Part shown: positions 1 to 12,100 of the stretch, piece after piece
How the letters are laid out: each line of letters opens with the position of its first letter
Position numbering within the stretch: position 1 is the first letter of the stretch
Assembly: GCA_905182995.1 (NCBI GenBank)
Contig: CAJJDP010000002.1
Coordinates: 124,001-188,000, forward strand
Source of the DNA: Paramecium octaurelia
Lineage: Eukaryota; Ciliophora; Oligohymenophorea; Peniculida; Parameciidae
Length of the DNA stretch: 64,000 nt
Direction of reading: 5' to 3'
Program-made: the position numbers and the translations under genes
The notes under the pieces: generated by a model
What the model was told of the DNA's origin: nothing
Seen by the model: the letters and a program-made list of their open reading frames with translations, nothing else
Databases searched by the model: none

Positions 1-330
1 AGGAAATAATCACTTTTTGGAATTCCGATTATTAATTACAATATATTTTGATTAGCATAACAGCAAGTCATTTATATGAAAAATTAATACTCTGTAATTA
101 GAATAAAGTTCTATAATTTTCGGATTTGATAAATAAATCTATATAACTACTTCTTGCAATATATGAACTAATTTAAGTAATCATAGATAGTTTCCTAAAA
201 TGAAGTTGATAAGTAGTGTCGATAATAATAGATATTTATAAAAATGATTGAGATTTAAATTAGTAAAAGTATATCTATGTTGGAAATATAATATTGATTT
301 CAATATTTCATCTACAACATAGGAATATAG
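1..330. other. AT-rich intergenic sequence
   Basis: No open frame of useful length, RNA gene or repeat could be made out here. It lies downstream of the minus-strand SRP RNA gene and may hold the end of a gene that starts outside the window. Confidence 0.5.
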
Positions 331-335
331 AAAAA
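331..335 (-). terminator. RNA polymerase III T-tract of SRP RNA copy 1
   Basis: Five Ts on the minus strand follow the helix that closes the RNA, as expected for a Pol III terminator. The same tract is kept in copy 2. Confidence 0.65.
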
Positions 336-640
336 GAGTTGTTTGTTTTCAGAGTTCTGCTTAATAAGTGCCACGATAAGCCACATCACTTCACGAGTCC
401 GGTATCCTTCCGCCGCTCATAGCGATCCCTATTGCTTGCTCTGTTTCCAGCCTAAGCCATTGCGAGATTCTTCAACACAAGTGAAACCCTCATTACTGAT
501 GGATCCCACAAGTGACTACGAGCTCGGTTAGGGCGGTGACTCTTAACGAAATGACTCAGCGAGCTCTCAGATGGCAGCTTATCAAACATCCTCTTACAAC
601 CCACATAAAGTGACAGCCAAGTTGCCCCAGCCTGGGTTAA
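331..640 (-). ncRNA. SRP (7SL) RNA, copy 1
   Basis: RNA of the signal recognition particle, which pauses and targets ribosomes making secreted proteins. Seen on the minus strand: an Alu-domain-like 5' end with the UGUAA motif (TTGTAAGAGG); a helix-8-like hairpin carrying the GGAA loop and an AGCAA motif (GCTGGAAACAGAGCAAGC); and a T5 tract at the 3' end. Long-range pairing of helix 5 type is visible: AAGAG with CTCTT, GTTTG with CAAAC, and GATAAGC with GCTTATC. The length of about 310 nt fits eukaryotic SRP RNA. The region is far richer in G+C than its surroundings and is repeated, inverted, at 3.7-4.0 kb. The exact 5' end is inferred from the limit of the conserved upstream element. The short standard-code open frame over it is not a gene. 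Confidence 0.82.
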
Positions 641-701
641 TCAATTAAACATTAATCTACATTTATTACGTGTCTAATTATAATTAGCAATTTATGGGTT
701 T
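641..701 (-). promoter_or_regulatory. Conserved upstream element of SRP RNA copy 1
   Basis: These 61 bp directly upstream of the RNA match 3638-3698 at 58 of 61 positions. The core includes TTAGACACGTAATAAATGTA. Conservation falls away further upstream. By position it is likely the external Pol III promoter (PSE/USE type); that role is inferred. Confidence 0.6.
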
Positions 702-919
702 TATTTTTATCAAAGTAAATCAAAACTGATACTTCCTTTAAATTTGCTCGTAAACGGGATATTTATGTTTGTGAACTGTTCCCTATATCTTAATAATTGT
801 AAAAGTAAAAATATAGTCAAATTACAATAGGCTAGAAAATACGTGTCAACTTATAATTTTTTCATAAAAAATTTATAATTAGAGTTAATGATAATTTTAT
901 CATTATTATATTAAATAAC

Positions 920-1470
920 TCAATTTGCCATTTAGTTCGTATATCTATCAATGATCTCATTTCTTTAATTTAACCAAAATTCTCTATATCTACGATCTAA
1001 CTTATTCTCGCAAATCCATCTACATCTATATATATTAACTTTATTCTAAGAATTAATAAACCATTTACATTAATTTTTTCCTAATAAGTTTAATCTGCAT
1101 TATAATTAATCATTTAATCACAATTAGAATGACATGTTTAATTCTTGAAATAGACTAGTTTATCAACATTTTTTAGAAATTATTTAAGATCTTTTGTTTG
1201 TTTTTAACACTCAGTTAAGCATTTACTAAGTTTTTTGAGTCCCTCTTCTGAATTTTCGAAAATCACCTAATTATTATCATAACATTTAGAATAACATTCA
1301 TATTTAAGTTTTTGTTATTGATCGATATTAAATAATTTAATTTTGCTATAGGATGTGATAGCTTATTTAATAGAGTATATATCTTAATATTCTGAGAGCT
1401 TTCTGTCATAATATTCTTTTTCGTTTTCAGTAGCATAAAACTCATCAGCTGACCTAATATTATCAAACAT
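920..1470 (-). CDS. FAM136-like protein with four CX3C motifs
   Basis: A 175-residue protein with one 23-nt intron (1046-1068). It carries four CX3C motifs in order: CYSKC, CLTEC, CHSNC and CRWIC, the last supplied by the second exon. Paired CX3C motifs in a small helical protein are the pattern of the FAM136A/DUF842 family, whose members are associated with mitochondria. The N-terminal 50 residues are acidic and tyrosine-rich and longer than usual for the family. Splicing restores a length divisible by three and ends in TGA. The gene is divergent from the next one, with only 31 bp between the two ATGs. Family assignment rests on the cysteine spacing, so another twin-CX3C family is possible. 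Confidence 0.7.
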
Positions 1471-1501
1471 TAAAAAATGAATTAATATTAATTTAACTGA
1501 A
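1471..1501. promoter_or_regulatory. 31-bp shared divergent promoter
   Basis: This is the whole space between the two start codons at 1470 (minus) and 1502 (plus). It is pure AT-rich sequence and must hold both 5' UTRs and any core promoter unless the promoters lie inside the coding regions. No clear TATA or initiator could be singled out. Confidence 0.45.
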
Positions 1502-2125
1502 ATGACAGAGAGCAGAGCATTGTCCTCTTATGATGGAACTTATAATAGTTTAAAGGATGTCTAAAGGATAGGATCATATGATTATGGAAATAATTTATCT
1601 AACTTTAACAATTAAAAATACACAAACTCAAAACCTAATCATCAAATGATGGACACAAAAACATATCTTGAATAATTAGAATAAAAATATTCCAAGAAAA
1701 CTAATGGATATAATGATAGTGATTCTGACGATTTTTCAAACGATTGTTCTCCTAATAAAGCAGCTTCTTAGGTTCCAACAAAATTTTAAAAAAGCAAAGT
1801 GTCTGCAAATATTTAGAATCAACCTGAATTTAAGATTCCAGTTGACATCAATTTATCAAGAGGCCCAAGTGAAATTGGTCAAGATTATAAGATAATACAA
1901 GATATGAATGAAAAATACGGAAGCATAGCATAGTCAAGAATTACAATAGTTGATTAGGATGCAAAAAGAAGGTTCTTTGAACTTGCTTTAGAAATGAAGA
2001 AAGAATTGCCACAAAATCATCCAGGTTAATCTATGCTAGTCGCCTAATTATATACAGAGAGTGTTCAAAAATAAATATCTGAAAAGTATTGGAGATAATG
2101 GTTATAGACTAGATTAAAGAATTGA
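1502..2125 (+). CDS. Hypothetical protein, 207 residues
   Basis: One intronless frame from ATG to TGA, using TAA and TAG many times as glutamine. The first 100 residues are low-complexity (Asn, Ser, Gln, Asp, Tyr). The last 75 form a more ordered charged segment that includes DAKRRFFELALEMKKELP and ends in a basic tail (WLQTRLKN). I recognise no domain. It sits inside the inverted SRP RNA pair, 31 bp from the FAM136-like gene and about 100 bp upstream of the arrestin-like gene. Confidence 0.75.
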
Positions 2126-2227
2126 ATAATTTTTTAGTTTTCATTCAATATAATTATTAATTCCACATTATAATTCCATTTTGAATACAAAACTATATTT
2201 TATATTGATTCAATATTAAAAGTTATT

Positions 2228-3485
2228 ATGGGAAATCAATAAGGCACTGATTTTGGAGGAGTATATATTAGAACAGACAAACCTTTCTATTTTGCTGGAG
2301 AAATCATAACTGGTAAGAGGGTATCTTAAAAATTTAGGAAATATCTATTTGAATATTTTTAAAGATGGATATCCTGGTGGAGTAGTATTATTAAAAGTAT
2401 CTGGAAAAGAAAAATGTCATTGGACTGAAAGTCATTCTCACACTACTACTGGTCCAGATGGAAAACAAGAACAACACACTGAATATGTAACCTATTCAGG
2501 TTAAACCTAATTTTATTAACATCGAGTGGCAATATGGACATTTAACACTCGTAGCTTACCAGTTGGGTAGTATACCTTTCCTTTTTAATTTTAATTATTG
2601 TCTCATTTACCAGGATCTTATTTCGAAAAGGGAGGAGACTATTAGGCCAAAATTTCATATAGAGTCAAAGCAGAAATCGAATCATATAATAAGTCTTATA
2701 AGAACATCAAACATTCATAGCCTTTAATTGTTAGGGAACCATTAAAGCAGAATATGGCAGCTTTGATGGGATAAATGGAGGTAAAGGCATCAACTTGGTG
2801 TTGCATCGATTAAGGAGTAATTATTTTAAATGATTCATAGACTTCTCATATCAAGTGCGTATTTGATAAGAATCATTACCTTCCTGGAGATACTGCCTAT
2901 CTTTGGGCTGATGTGGATAATTCTAATTGCAAATTGGATGTGAAAAGAATTGATGCCAGGTTATTAAATTACCTAACTTTGAGAGACAGAACAGGAAGGG
3001 AAAATGTAATAATAAGAACTATTGTTTCATAATAAATTCAAGGAATTGGAGCTGGGATTAAGGCCATTGAAAATGACAGAAAATAAATCTAACTAATTTT
3101 ACACAATAAAAATTCACCAGAAGGTATTCGTCCTTCAGCCAATGGACAGTTAGTTAAATCAGTATACAGATTATAAGTTTAAGCAATTCTTGCTGGTAAA
3201 TTATTAATTTTATAAATTATAGGCTGCACATGCTGTAACAAGCATCCAACTGTAGAGGTACCTATCGAAATTGTTGCTCCTGTGCCTTAAATTTATAATT
3301 AACCTATTGCTCCACCTTCCAATTGGAATCCTTAAGTATTCGAACCTTAAATTGTACAATTTACTGACAGCACCATGTATTTAAAAGATCAAAATTAATA
3401 ATCTAACTATAATTATCCATAAAATCCACCACCACCACCACCACCACCTAATTAATTTGGATAAATGTAGTAGCCAATGAGTTGA
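2228..3485 (+). CDS. Arrestin-domain protein
   Basis: A 401-residue protein with introns of 25 nt (2313-2337) and 27 nt. The start reads MGNQQGTDFGGVYIRTDKPF followed by YFAGEIITGNIYLNI, the first strands of an arrestin N-domain. The C-domain follows from about residue 190, where CCIDQGVIILNDSQTSHIKC opens a second beta sandwich. The C-terminus has a cysteine cluster (CTCCNKHP), a valine-rich strand and then a tail with eight prolines in a row and much Gln. Alpha-arrestins act as adaptors for membrane-protein ubiquitination and trafficking; that role here is inferred. The 27-nt intron is a multiple of three with no TGA, so read-through would only add nine residues. Confidence 0.83.
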
Positions 3486-3637
3486 TTAAGTATAAATTAA
3501 ATTAGTTCACTTAAGTCAATTATGATTTTTAAATAAATTAATTCACAAAGATGAATTAAATTACAGTTTATTAAAGGGTTGAAAATTCTTAAGATAAAAA
3601 TGTATCAAAAGTTAATGAGATTTATTAAATTAGTAAT
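3486..3637 (+). other. Short AT-rich spacer
   Basis: It lies between the arrestin-like gene stop and the conserved upstream element of SRP RNA copy 2. No gene is visible. Confidence 0.4.
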
Positions 3638-3698
3638 AAACCCAGAAATTGCTAATTGTAATTAGACACGTAATAAATGTAGAATAATGTTTAATTGA
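3638..3698 (+). promoter_or_regulatory. Conserved upstream element of SRP RNA copy 2
   Basis: It matches the element of copy 1 at 58 of 61 positions, including TTAGACACGTAATAAATGTA with no change. Its place immediately before the RNA and its high conservation make a Pol III promoter the likely role. Confidence 0.6.
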
Positions 3699-4008
3699 TT
3701 AACCTAAGCTGGGGCAACTTGGCTATCACTTTATGTGGACTGTAAGAGGATGTTTGATACGCTGCCATCTGAGAGTTCTCTGAGTCATTTCGTCAAGATT
3801 CACCGCCCTAACAGAGCTTGTAATCACTTTTGGGATCCATCAATAATGAGGGTTTCACTTGTGTTGAAGAATATTGCAAGGGCTTAAGCTGGAAACAGAA
3901 CAAGCAATAGGGATAGTTAAGAGCGGCGGAAGCATAAGGAATCATGAAGCGATGTGGCTTATCGTGGCAAGTATTAAGCAGAACTCTGAAAACAAACAAC
4001 TCCTTTTT
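3699..4008 (+). ncRNA. SRP (7SL) RNA, divergent copy 2
   Basis: About 89% identical to copy 1 over 310 nt by eye, with roughly 33 substitutions, a one-base insertion and a one-base deletion. The UGUAA motif, the GGAA loop and the T-tract are kept. The helix-8 motif GAGCAAG has become GAACAAG, and one helix-5 pair is lost (GATAAGC to GATACGC against an unchanged GCTTATC). Many changes are G to A or C to T. It could be a functional variant or a decaying duplicate. The intact upstream element and terminator argue that it may still be transcribed. Confidence 0.7.
4004..4008 (+). terminator. RNA polymerase III T-tract of SRP RNA copy 2
   Basis: Five Ts after CAAACAACTCC, matching the end of copy 1 apart from one extra C. 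Confidence 0.55.
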
Positions 4009-4232
4009 CTATATAATATAAGGATTAAATGAAATTCAATATAATTAGAGGATTGTTATTAATAGTCAATCAAAATGCTCTTAAATATCATATTTTTCTC
4101 ATTAATCACCATTTAAGTCTGTAGACTAAATTAAAAATGAAATTATTAAATTATCAATAATTATTCATCATTCGACTGAACTCTACCTTCAATGCGGCTC
4201 ATAAAAATTAATATTTATTTATTATTTTATTA

Positions 4233-6136
4233 ATGCTCATCAGAAATGCTGTGAAGAGAATTTTTCAAACTATTTTCCAAAGTAGATCATTATTTCTCCC
4301 AATTAAATAATAGGTTTATACTCCAACCCTAACTATGATACCATAATATGGTTTTTTTTTTAATGGAAAACACGATAAGTATTTTTCGATCCTAGATAAT
4401 TAGGGATGAAAAATAAGCTGAAATTGATAAATTGTATGATCAAATGGAAGATTGTGAAAACGAGCATTAATAAATGGATATGTTGAGAAAAATAATAGGG
4501 ATCAGAGAAGAAATGGATTAATCAGAAAAAAAAAAATGTGTCTCTTTGTTATTAGACAAAATCGAGTATGCACGATATTTAATTGAAAATTAATAAATGG
4601 AGGATAAATTAGTGTAGGAAGCACTCTCTGAAGATTTTTTGAATGATGTTCATTACAACAATATTGATTTGTCTAAATATCCTATGAATTTTAACTAATT
4701 TTTATGGCACAATTTGGCAATAGGAGTTATTCCACTAAAATATGCTAAGCAATACGACGATGTAGAGTTTAGCGAAATCGAATAATGGTTAAAGTATTAT
4801 AATAATAATATTTGACAAGATAGTATAAAGAATCTGTGGTGTTTATAAAAAATTACCTCTATGATAATTTCGAGGAGATTGGAGAGAGTGAAGGATACTT
4901 AACTAAAGAGCAAGGTTAGGCACAATATTACTACAACTTGGCATTCTATTATGAAATGAAAGCAAAATTATTAATAGATTAAGAATAAATATAATAAGGA
5001 ATAAAGCTTTACGAAACAGCCTTGAAGGAGACAGAAAAATTTATGGAGATAGTTAAATAATGTAAAATTGACACTTAATGTAGTATGCAATCATGAAAAT
5101 CCTGAAGTAGCTAATGAGGCAGAGAAACAAAAGGAAAAGGGAATTGCTAAATTTGCTTAGATTTTTGAAGATCTTGGAAGTGTTCAAATAGAAATCTAAG
5201 AGTTTACAGCAGCAAGGCCTTATTTTGAAAAAGCAATAGAGCTTTATTTATAAGTTTTTGGGAAACATTCAATCTAATATGCTTAGAGCTATTGTTAATT
5301 AGCTTCAACTTATCAATTGACTGATTTATCAAAATGTGAAGAAATGTTAAAAGATTTTCACGAATATTTAGAAAGCTTCAATTAAGATACAATATATTTG
5401 GAAGTTACAATGAATTATTTTTGCATTTTAGAAGGTTAAGAGAGAGGAACGAAAGAATTATTTATTAAGATTTAGGAAATGAGAGAGAAATTTGATATAG
5501 AAAATGATTTATTGATTGTTGAATATGATATTTAAGCTATTAAATTCGTGATCAGAAATGGTTAATTTTAGTAGAGTTTATTTGATTTTTTTGAGGAGTC
5601 TATTTAATTATTGGATTCATTTGGTAATCCTAATATTAAGGCTGAGAAATTATTGCTTTTAAGTGAATTGGTTGATAAATTTGTATTGCCTAACAACATA
5701 ATGCATGAAACAATATTGGAATCATTATTGGATGAGTTTGATGAAGTAGGCTTTCTGGTAGAGAATGATTTATTGCAATACAAGGTAGATAGACAGAAAG
5801 CATATCTTTCATTTAGAATAAGAGACACACTTTTGATCACTCCAGAGGAAAGTTTAGAGAGTTTCTTTGCATTAGTATGAATTAGTAATATTTGTTTAGT
5901 TTGCGAATTGGATCGAGAAGTAAGAATTTCTTGAAATGCTATTTGATGATACGGATGAGATGATTTAATAGGTTTTGGATCAAAAGATGCTTACATTAGC
6001 TCACAAATTATTGAAGAACATTATAGAGATAATGGAAGAAGTGCAAGAGAGTCAAAAGAGTGAACACATAGCGGAAGCTTTGAGTCATTATAAAGAGGAA
6101 GCATAAAATATATTTGATTAGATTACTGGGAAGTGA
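4233..6136 (+). CDS. Mitochondrial TPR-like protein
   Basis: A 601-residue protein after removal of introns of 25 nt (4379-4403), 26, 22 and 25 nt. The N-terminus, MLIRNAVKRIFQTIFQSRSL, is a basic amphipathic mitochondrial presequence; it is in frame with the rest only when the first intron is removed, which fixes this start. The middle contains helical pairs of TPR type, for example AQYYYNLAFYYEMKAKLL and TAARPYFEKAIELYLQVFG, and similar helices follow to the acidic C-terminus. TPR proteins act as scaffolds in complex assembly. The presequence suggests a matrix or inner-membrane role. The TTC19 family is one possibility, but I cannot confirm it. Confidence 0.78.
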
Positions 6137-6170
6137 AATATTGTTTTATGTGTATATTTATAATAAATTA

Positions 6171-9100
6171 ATGCTTTTTTTATTACTAGTACAAATCGTA
6201 TACAGTGGATTAATAGAAACACTTGATTACTCTATTAATTATCTGAACATTGGTTATACCACTTAATTAACGTTTACTTTCAGACTTTAGAGTGGATTAG
6301 GAAAGTCGGGGTATTTGAGTCTTAAAATCCCATTCTAAATTGAAGCCTCTGTTGTGAGCACAGTTCCACAAGGAGTTGATGTGATATATAACGAAGTCAG
6401 CACTACTGATTGTAGTCCAATATCAAAATTTCCTGGAGCATTGTATAAAGATAGTAATGGATGGTACCATGTAAAATTTCTCAATTTAGATGGGGATTCA
6501 AGAGCCTTAGAAGCGAATACTTATTACAAAGTCAGTATATCATCTAAAACTGCATTTAGCAATTAAGTGGCTTAAATATTATCTCCAATAGAGGCAATAA
6601 CAATTTAAGATTTCAGTGTAAATAATTGGATAAAATATGATTTCAATAGAGCCTTTGCATTGATTGAATTCACTCCTACTCCACCTTCAACATTAGCATC
6701 GAGTTTCACACTTTAATCAGCCACTCCTACATTATTAGATTATAGACACTCCCTTTTAGTGCAGATCACTCCGACAATACCGATAGATAGGAAAGCTCGA
6801 ATAGTGATTCAGATGACTGATAACGATTATTAATTTTAAGGTGAACAATGCACATCGGAATCATATAAAGATGCGAACAACACTGACATACCAGCATTGA
6901 CAAGTACTTAATATACTTGCTAAATTGCAAACAATATATTGACTGTTAGCTTATATTAGATATTCAACACTACTCTCAAATTTAGTTTCAGTATAAAGAA
7001 TCCAAAATTTGTGAAATCATCAGGAGGAGGATTTTAAGTTATGACAATGCTTTCATATGCAAATCACATAGTCGAATAAGTGACAGTTTTGAATATTTTA
7101 TCAACATCTGCCTTAACCTGGGGGAATAATAATGAAAATTTAGTGACTTACTTTTTATGGGGATTGAAATTATCAGATACAAGTTTGCCAGCATAATTGA
7201 GAATAATAAGAGACACTGCCCAAAATCCTTATTTTAATTCATTTAAATTCACTTTTTTCCCATCAAGCACAACGCCATTGAATTTGAAATTAAGAGTAAC
7301 CTTAAGTTTGACTTCTGATATAGGTTCCATGATTTTGGAGGGAAGTTTATAGGAGAATCTGCCCTAATTTGATAAGAACCCAGTTTCATGTAGTGTCACT
7401 AAAGTTTAACCAATGAAAATAATTTGTTAAAATGTCGGAACTTTGAATTTGGAGAGCACATATTTTATATCAGTCAAAATGTCTTTTCCATCATAAGCTA
7501 CACCAGGAGATCTTCCAGCTGATTTCGGATTAATTTAATTAGAATCATCCTCAAATGGCGTGGCGTACGATGCTATACCTTTGATTCCCTCAGGTAGAGA
7601 TCAAATAGCTATTTATTAAACCTTGAATAGTGTGGCAATTATAAGTTCGAATAGTGGGAATGGATACACCTTTGCACATTCTTAACGCTTTTCTGATCCC
7701 TTTGCATGTCCAACTAGTTCATCTTTTGGTTTACAGTATGCAGACTATGAACAAAGATTAATTTTTACAGCTAGACCTTAAATTACAAGTTTTGCTGCTT
7801 CTGTTCCCACTCGAACAGTTGGGTATTATTTCTACACTAATCCAAAAATAATAAAAGGTAATTCAGTTCTATCTGCAGAAAGTCCATTGTAATTTACCCC
7901 ACCTTTAACATGCTCTCCAACTCCTGCAGTTTACAGTGCATTAGATTTTGTATTTAATCCAGGATCTAACTATATTAATATCGATAATACAAATAAGAAA
8001 TACACCTCTATCTAATTGACTAGAACACCTCTTGCCTCAGCCACCATTCAAAATGTGTTCGGAGGTAATGCGGCAAATAATTTATATTCTGTTTCAATAG
8101 GGCCTGTGTATATCTAAAATAATGGCTCTTAATTCTGCGGGGAAGATCTAATAGATTTTATTGGTTTTACGGCAGAAATTGGAATTCCCTCTAGCACACC
8201 AATAGTTCCAATCACAGGAATCATTGCTGCTAATTCATATACTTTAAGTGGACCTAATCAGATGGGTAATCTCTACTTATCAATTGCCAATTTCTGGACA
8301 GGAACTACTGTTAAATTGGATGGTACATAATTTCCTGCTTTCATTAGAGTGACAGGTTTCTTGGAACAAGCAATCGTAGATAAAGCTGCGAGATTGGCAA
8401 TATTTTTTAACAATGTAAAATTTTCTTAATATTGAAGTTATCTCCATTCTCCGAGGGGACATCTCCTGAAGGCAAACAATATGTATCTTGTTCTTCGACA
8501 TTGAATCGAAAGCAAAAATGCTATGGTTACACTGGAAGTGATGATGCTACCAATGCATTACAATCAGTCTATAATCTACATAGAGTTGAATTCATTTTAG
8601 ATGATACATTCTCAAAAAGTGGGCCAGCATCTCCATTTCAATTAGTCATACCTGTAAGTACTGTAAGAAATGTTAATTAATTGACTTTCTTTTTGGCTAT
8701 TATCTCATCAAATTAAGATGACAAAGTATATAGTCATTTTATAGCCTTCAAAAGTGCATTAATCTCTTAAACGATGAATGCTCCTGCTCTGGCTTTAGTT
8801 GACCCAGTAAATGCAGGCATTACCAAAACTGGTCAAAGTTATAAACTGGATCTTATTAATTATTAACCAAGTGTTGGATAACAGGACTCTGCTGCCCAGG
8901 TATACTATGGACACACACAAGCTACGCCTATAATTTCCCCTAATAGTGGAGTCCTGTAAGGAGCAGCCTTCTTTTATCAAGGTAAATGGAATATGATTGG
9001 ATCTAAGTTCAACACCAAAGGATTAATTTTGAATCCATCCTTAACATATGAATAGAAATGTGTTCCTTATCATTACAATGATTTCTATGGATTCTTGTGT

Positions 9101-12100
9101 CCAATGATTGGAGATACAATTATCACCTCCATCTCATAGTATATTAAAATTGAAGGCTTTAATTACCCAGACAAAGGAGTCTAAACTCCTACAGGGGGTT
9201 TTTCTGGATGGAGTGATAAAAATGGTAACTTACAATCATATTCTCCTGAATCAGTGAGCACAATTATTGCTGGTCAAATACAAATTCCCTTAGATATTTT
9301 CCCAACTATTTAAAGAGGCTACTAAGATTAAATAGTCCAATGGATCTTCACAACTGTAAATAACATTCCAAAAGATGGATATATTTCTCTCTCATTCACA
9401 TCAGGATCTTGGCCTTTTACAGTATCAACTGCAAGTCTTTGTTAATTAAAATCAAGCCAAGCGGCAAAGTAAATAGCCCATACATGTACCATATCAAAGA
9501 CAGACGGTGTTGAGATAAGGTTTACTTTTTCAGCCTCCTAAGCATTTCCCCCTGATACTTATACCATAGTATAATATGGGATCAATATGCCAGATTCAAG
9601 TTCCAATGACTAAGCTTACAGCATAACTTCATATACAACTTTGAATGTTATTATTGATGCCACATCTGTTGGAGCAGGGACTTTGAAATTTAATAATACT
9701 CCTCTTATTCCTAAAGTGGAAGTTGGGGGTGTTCAATTTGAGAGGATGAATAATGGCATGAGAGGAAAGTTCTAATTTACATTCAAATTAATCAATCGTG
9801 GCATCTTATATAATCAATAGATAAATTTTGATCTCACAATGGTGGCCTCGAGTACAGTATCCAAATCTCATTGTTCGATTTTGAATTCGGATGGTTCTTA
9901 GAATTTCGATTGGAAATCCTTTGAAGGAAGTTCATTTACTTTGATAACAATAAGACCAGTCAATGATTTGAGTCCAGGAAATCAATACATTTTTAGATGC
10001 TTTAACATTTTGACACCTAATACCTACATGGCCCCTCTTGTCAAGGTCTTAAGTGGTTCGACTATTTTGTCTCAAGGAACAGCTAGTAATACTGCATTGA
10101 CATTTTAAAATACCCCTTCTGTTCTATCGGCAACTGGTCTTACAATAAGCAAAACCTATCCATAAGCTTACGCAATGATTGAGCTCAAAATAAATCTAGT
10201 ATTAGGTTCGCCATTCGACTAAAAATCCACAATTTATGTTAACTTACCATATTATTATAATTCCTATGACAACAAGAAAAGTCTAAGTTGTTTGATGAGT
10301 GATGCAGATGCGTATTGCCAATATGATAACGAAAGGACGATCTCAATTAAACTGTTCACCCTTACTATAGATTCATTCACAGTTATAAATTTAGTGATAG
10401 CTGGCATAATTCAACCTATCTCCACTTATAACGATGATTAAATATTCATAATGGTGGACTATGATGAGGATGCAACGACCATAAATGAATATGGGACCTT
10501 GAGTGACGTAGCAGTCTCTTCTACAGTTCCGATATCTCTTATAATTAGGGATTTCGAGATCTCTAATGTTGGAATTAGAACGGAATCGCAATATACCTAC
10601 TATTTAACTACTTTAGGTAATGTATAAGTTGGATAATATTTGGTTATTGATCTCCCATCCAAAGATTACGGCAAATTGGTTTAATTGAAGCCTCCAACTG
10701 CCTGTAGTGGCATCTTGGAAAGTGATGGAGTAACATCGATTATCTCAAAATGTGAAACATTGGGAAATAGAATCCTATTATAATTTGAAGGAATGCTCCA
10801 AGCCAATACAAAATACATAGTCAAAATATCAGGAATGACCAATATGGAAGCATCCTCTTGTTATATTGGATTGCCAATCTTCAGTTTGATTACTTCAGAT
10901 AAGACTCAAATCTAATAATTATCAACCTATGTTTACTCAAATATCCAATAGTTTAAGTTGAATGCTGATTCTACCAAAAATACTATATATTGGAAAGAAG
11001 AAACAGACAATGATGTTAAATACACAATCTAGTCAACAGATGAAATCTTGAGATTGAATTACAATGAATTACTCTTAAAACCAGGATAGTACAGTAGAAT
11101 TATTTCCCTTGGCTAGATTGAAAGTGGATACAATAAGAAATTAAGGTTCAGTATTAGTTCAAACAGTGGTTTTTTCAAAGTCGTCAATGAGTTAATTGTT
11201 TATCCTGGAGATGGCAAAGCTTTGACAAGAATAGGCTGTTCAGGATCAACAAATCCTTAATCTTATTATCTTTATTTTTCAAAAGAGGAGTCAGACACTC
11301 CCACTTATAGTGAAGCAGGAATCATTTAAGTGATGATTACAACAACCAAAACTGAAGTCACAACTTAGTTTCCTTCATATAATGTTCCACTTTTCATGAA
11401 ATCTATTCCTGTATTAATAGATTTCTCAGAACATATTCCTGTTGAAGATCTATTAATTGATTTTGAATTGATTCCTTTTGATGTTGATAAACCTGCAGGC
11501 TTGAAATTTCAATCTACTTCAGATACTAAAATGAATGTCTAAGTAACTGCAGATAACCTTAAAATAACATTCATTATCATCTCTGAGACTGAAGTGTAAG
11601 ATAGTGACAAATTAGATACCATTGATTATTATTATAGCACTTTATTAATGACTTTCAGTGGAAATTCAGCTCCGTATTTTGTTTAATCATCCACTTAAAC
11701 TTAATTCAAATTGGCCAAAGATAACACTGATTCAATCAAAAAGATTGGATGTGTTTACTCCATGCAACTAAATCAATTATCAGATTACTCTAATAAGTAA
11801 ATCATTACTTTTCAATCTGACTAAGATTTGATCATTTATTATCATGCCATAATGCTCAATGGATTTGAAAGAAGTTTTGAAGATGTAAAGTTATTTTCTG
11901 AAAATAACACTTAATTGAGATATTCAGATTATTACTAGGAACAATTTGGATAACTTTATCTATAAGGAAAGACTGACTATGTGTTAGAATTGAAAAAACT
12001 CAAGTAATTTTACAATATATTCCTTTAGAGCTAGGACATGGTATAAAATTAAGAGTTGGGCTGTTAATTTATATGATATGCAGAATGATACCTAATATGT

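Noticed and set aside
343-531. Standard-code open frame on the plus strand, and its partner at 3808-3999 on the minus strand
   Set aside because: Both lie antisense on the SRP RNA copies and owe their openness to the higher G+C of the RNA genes. No protein features.
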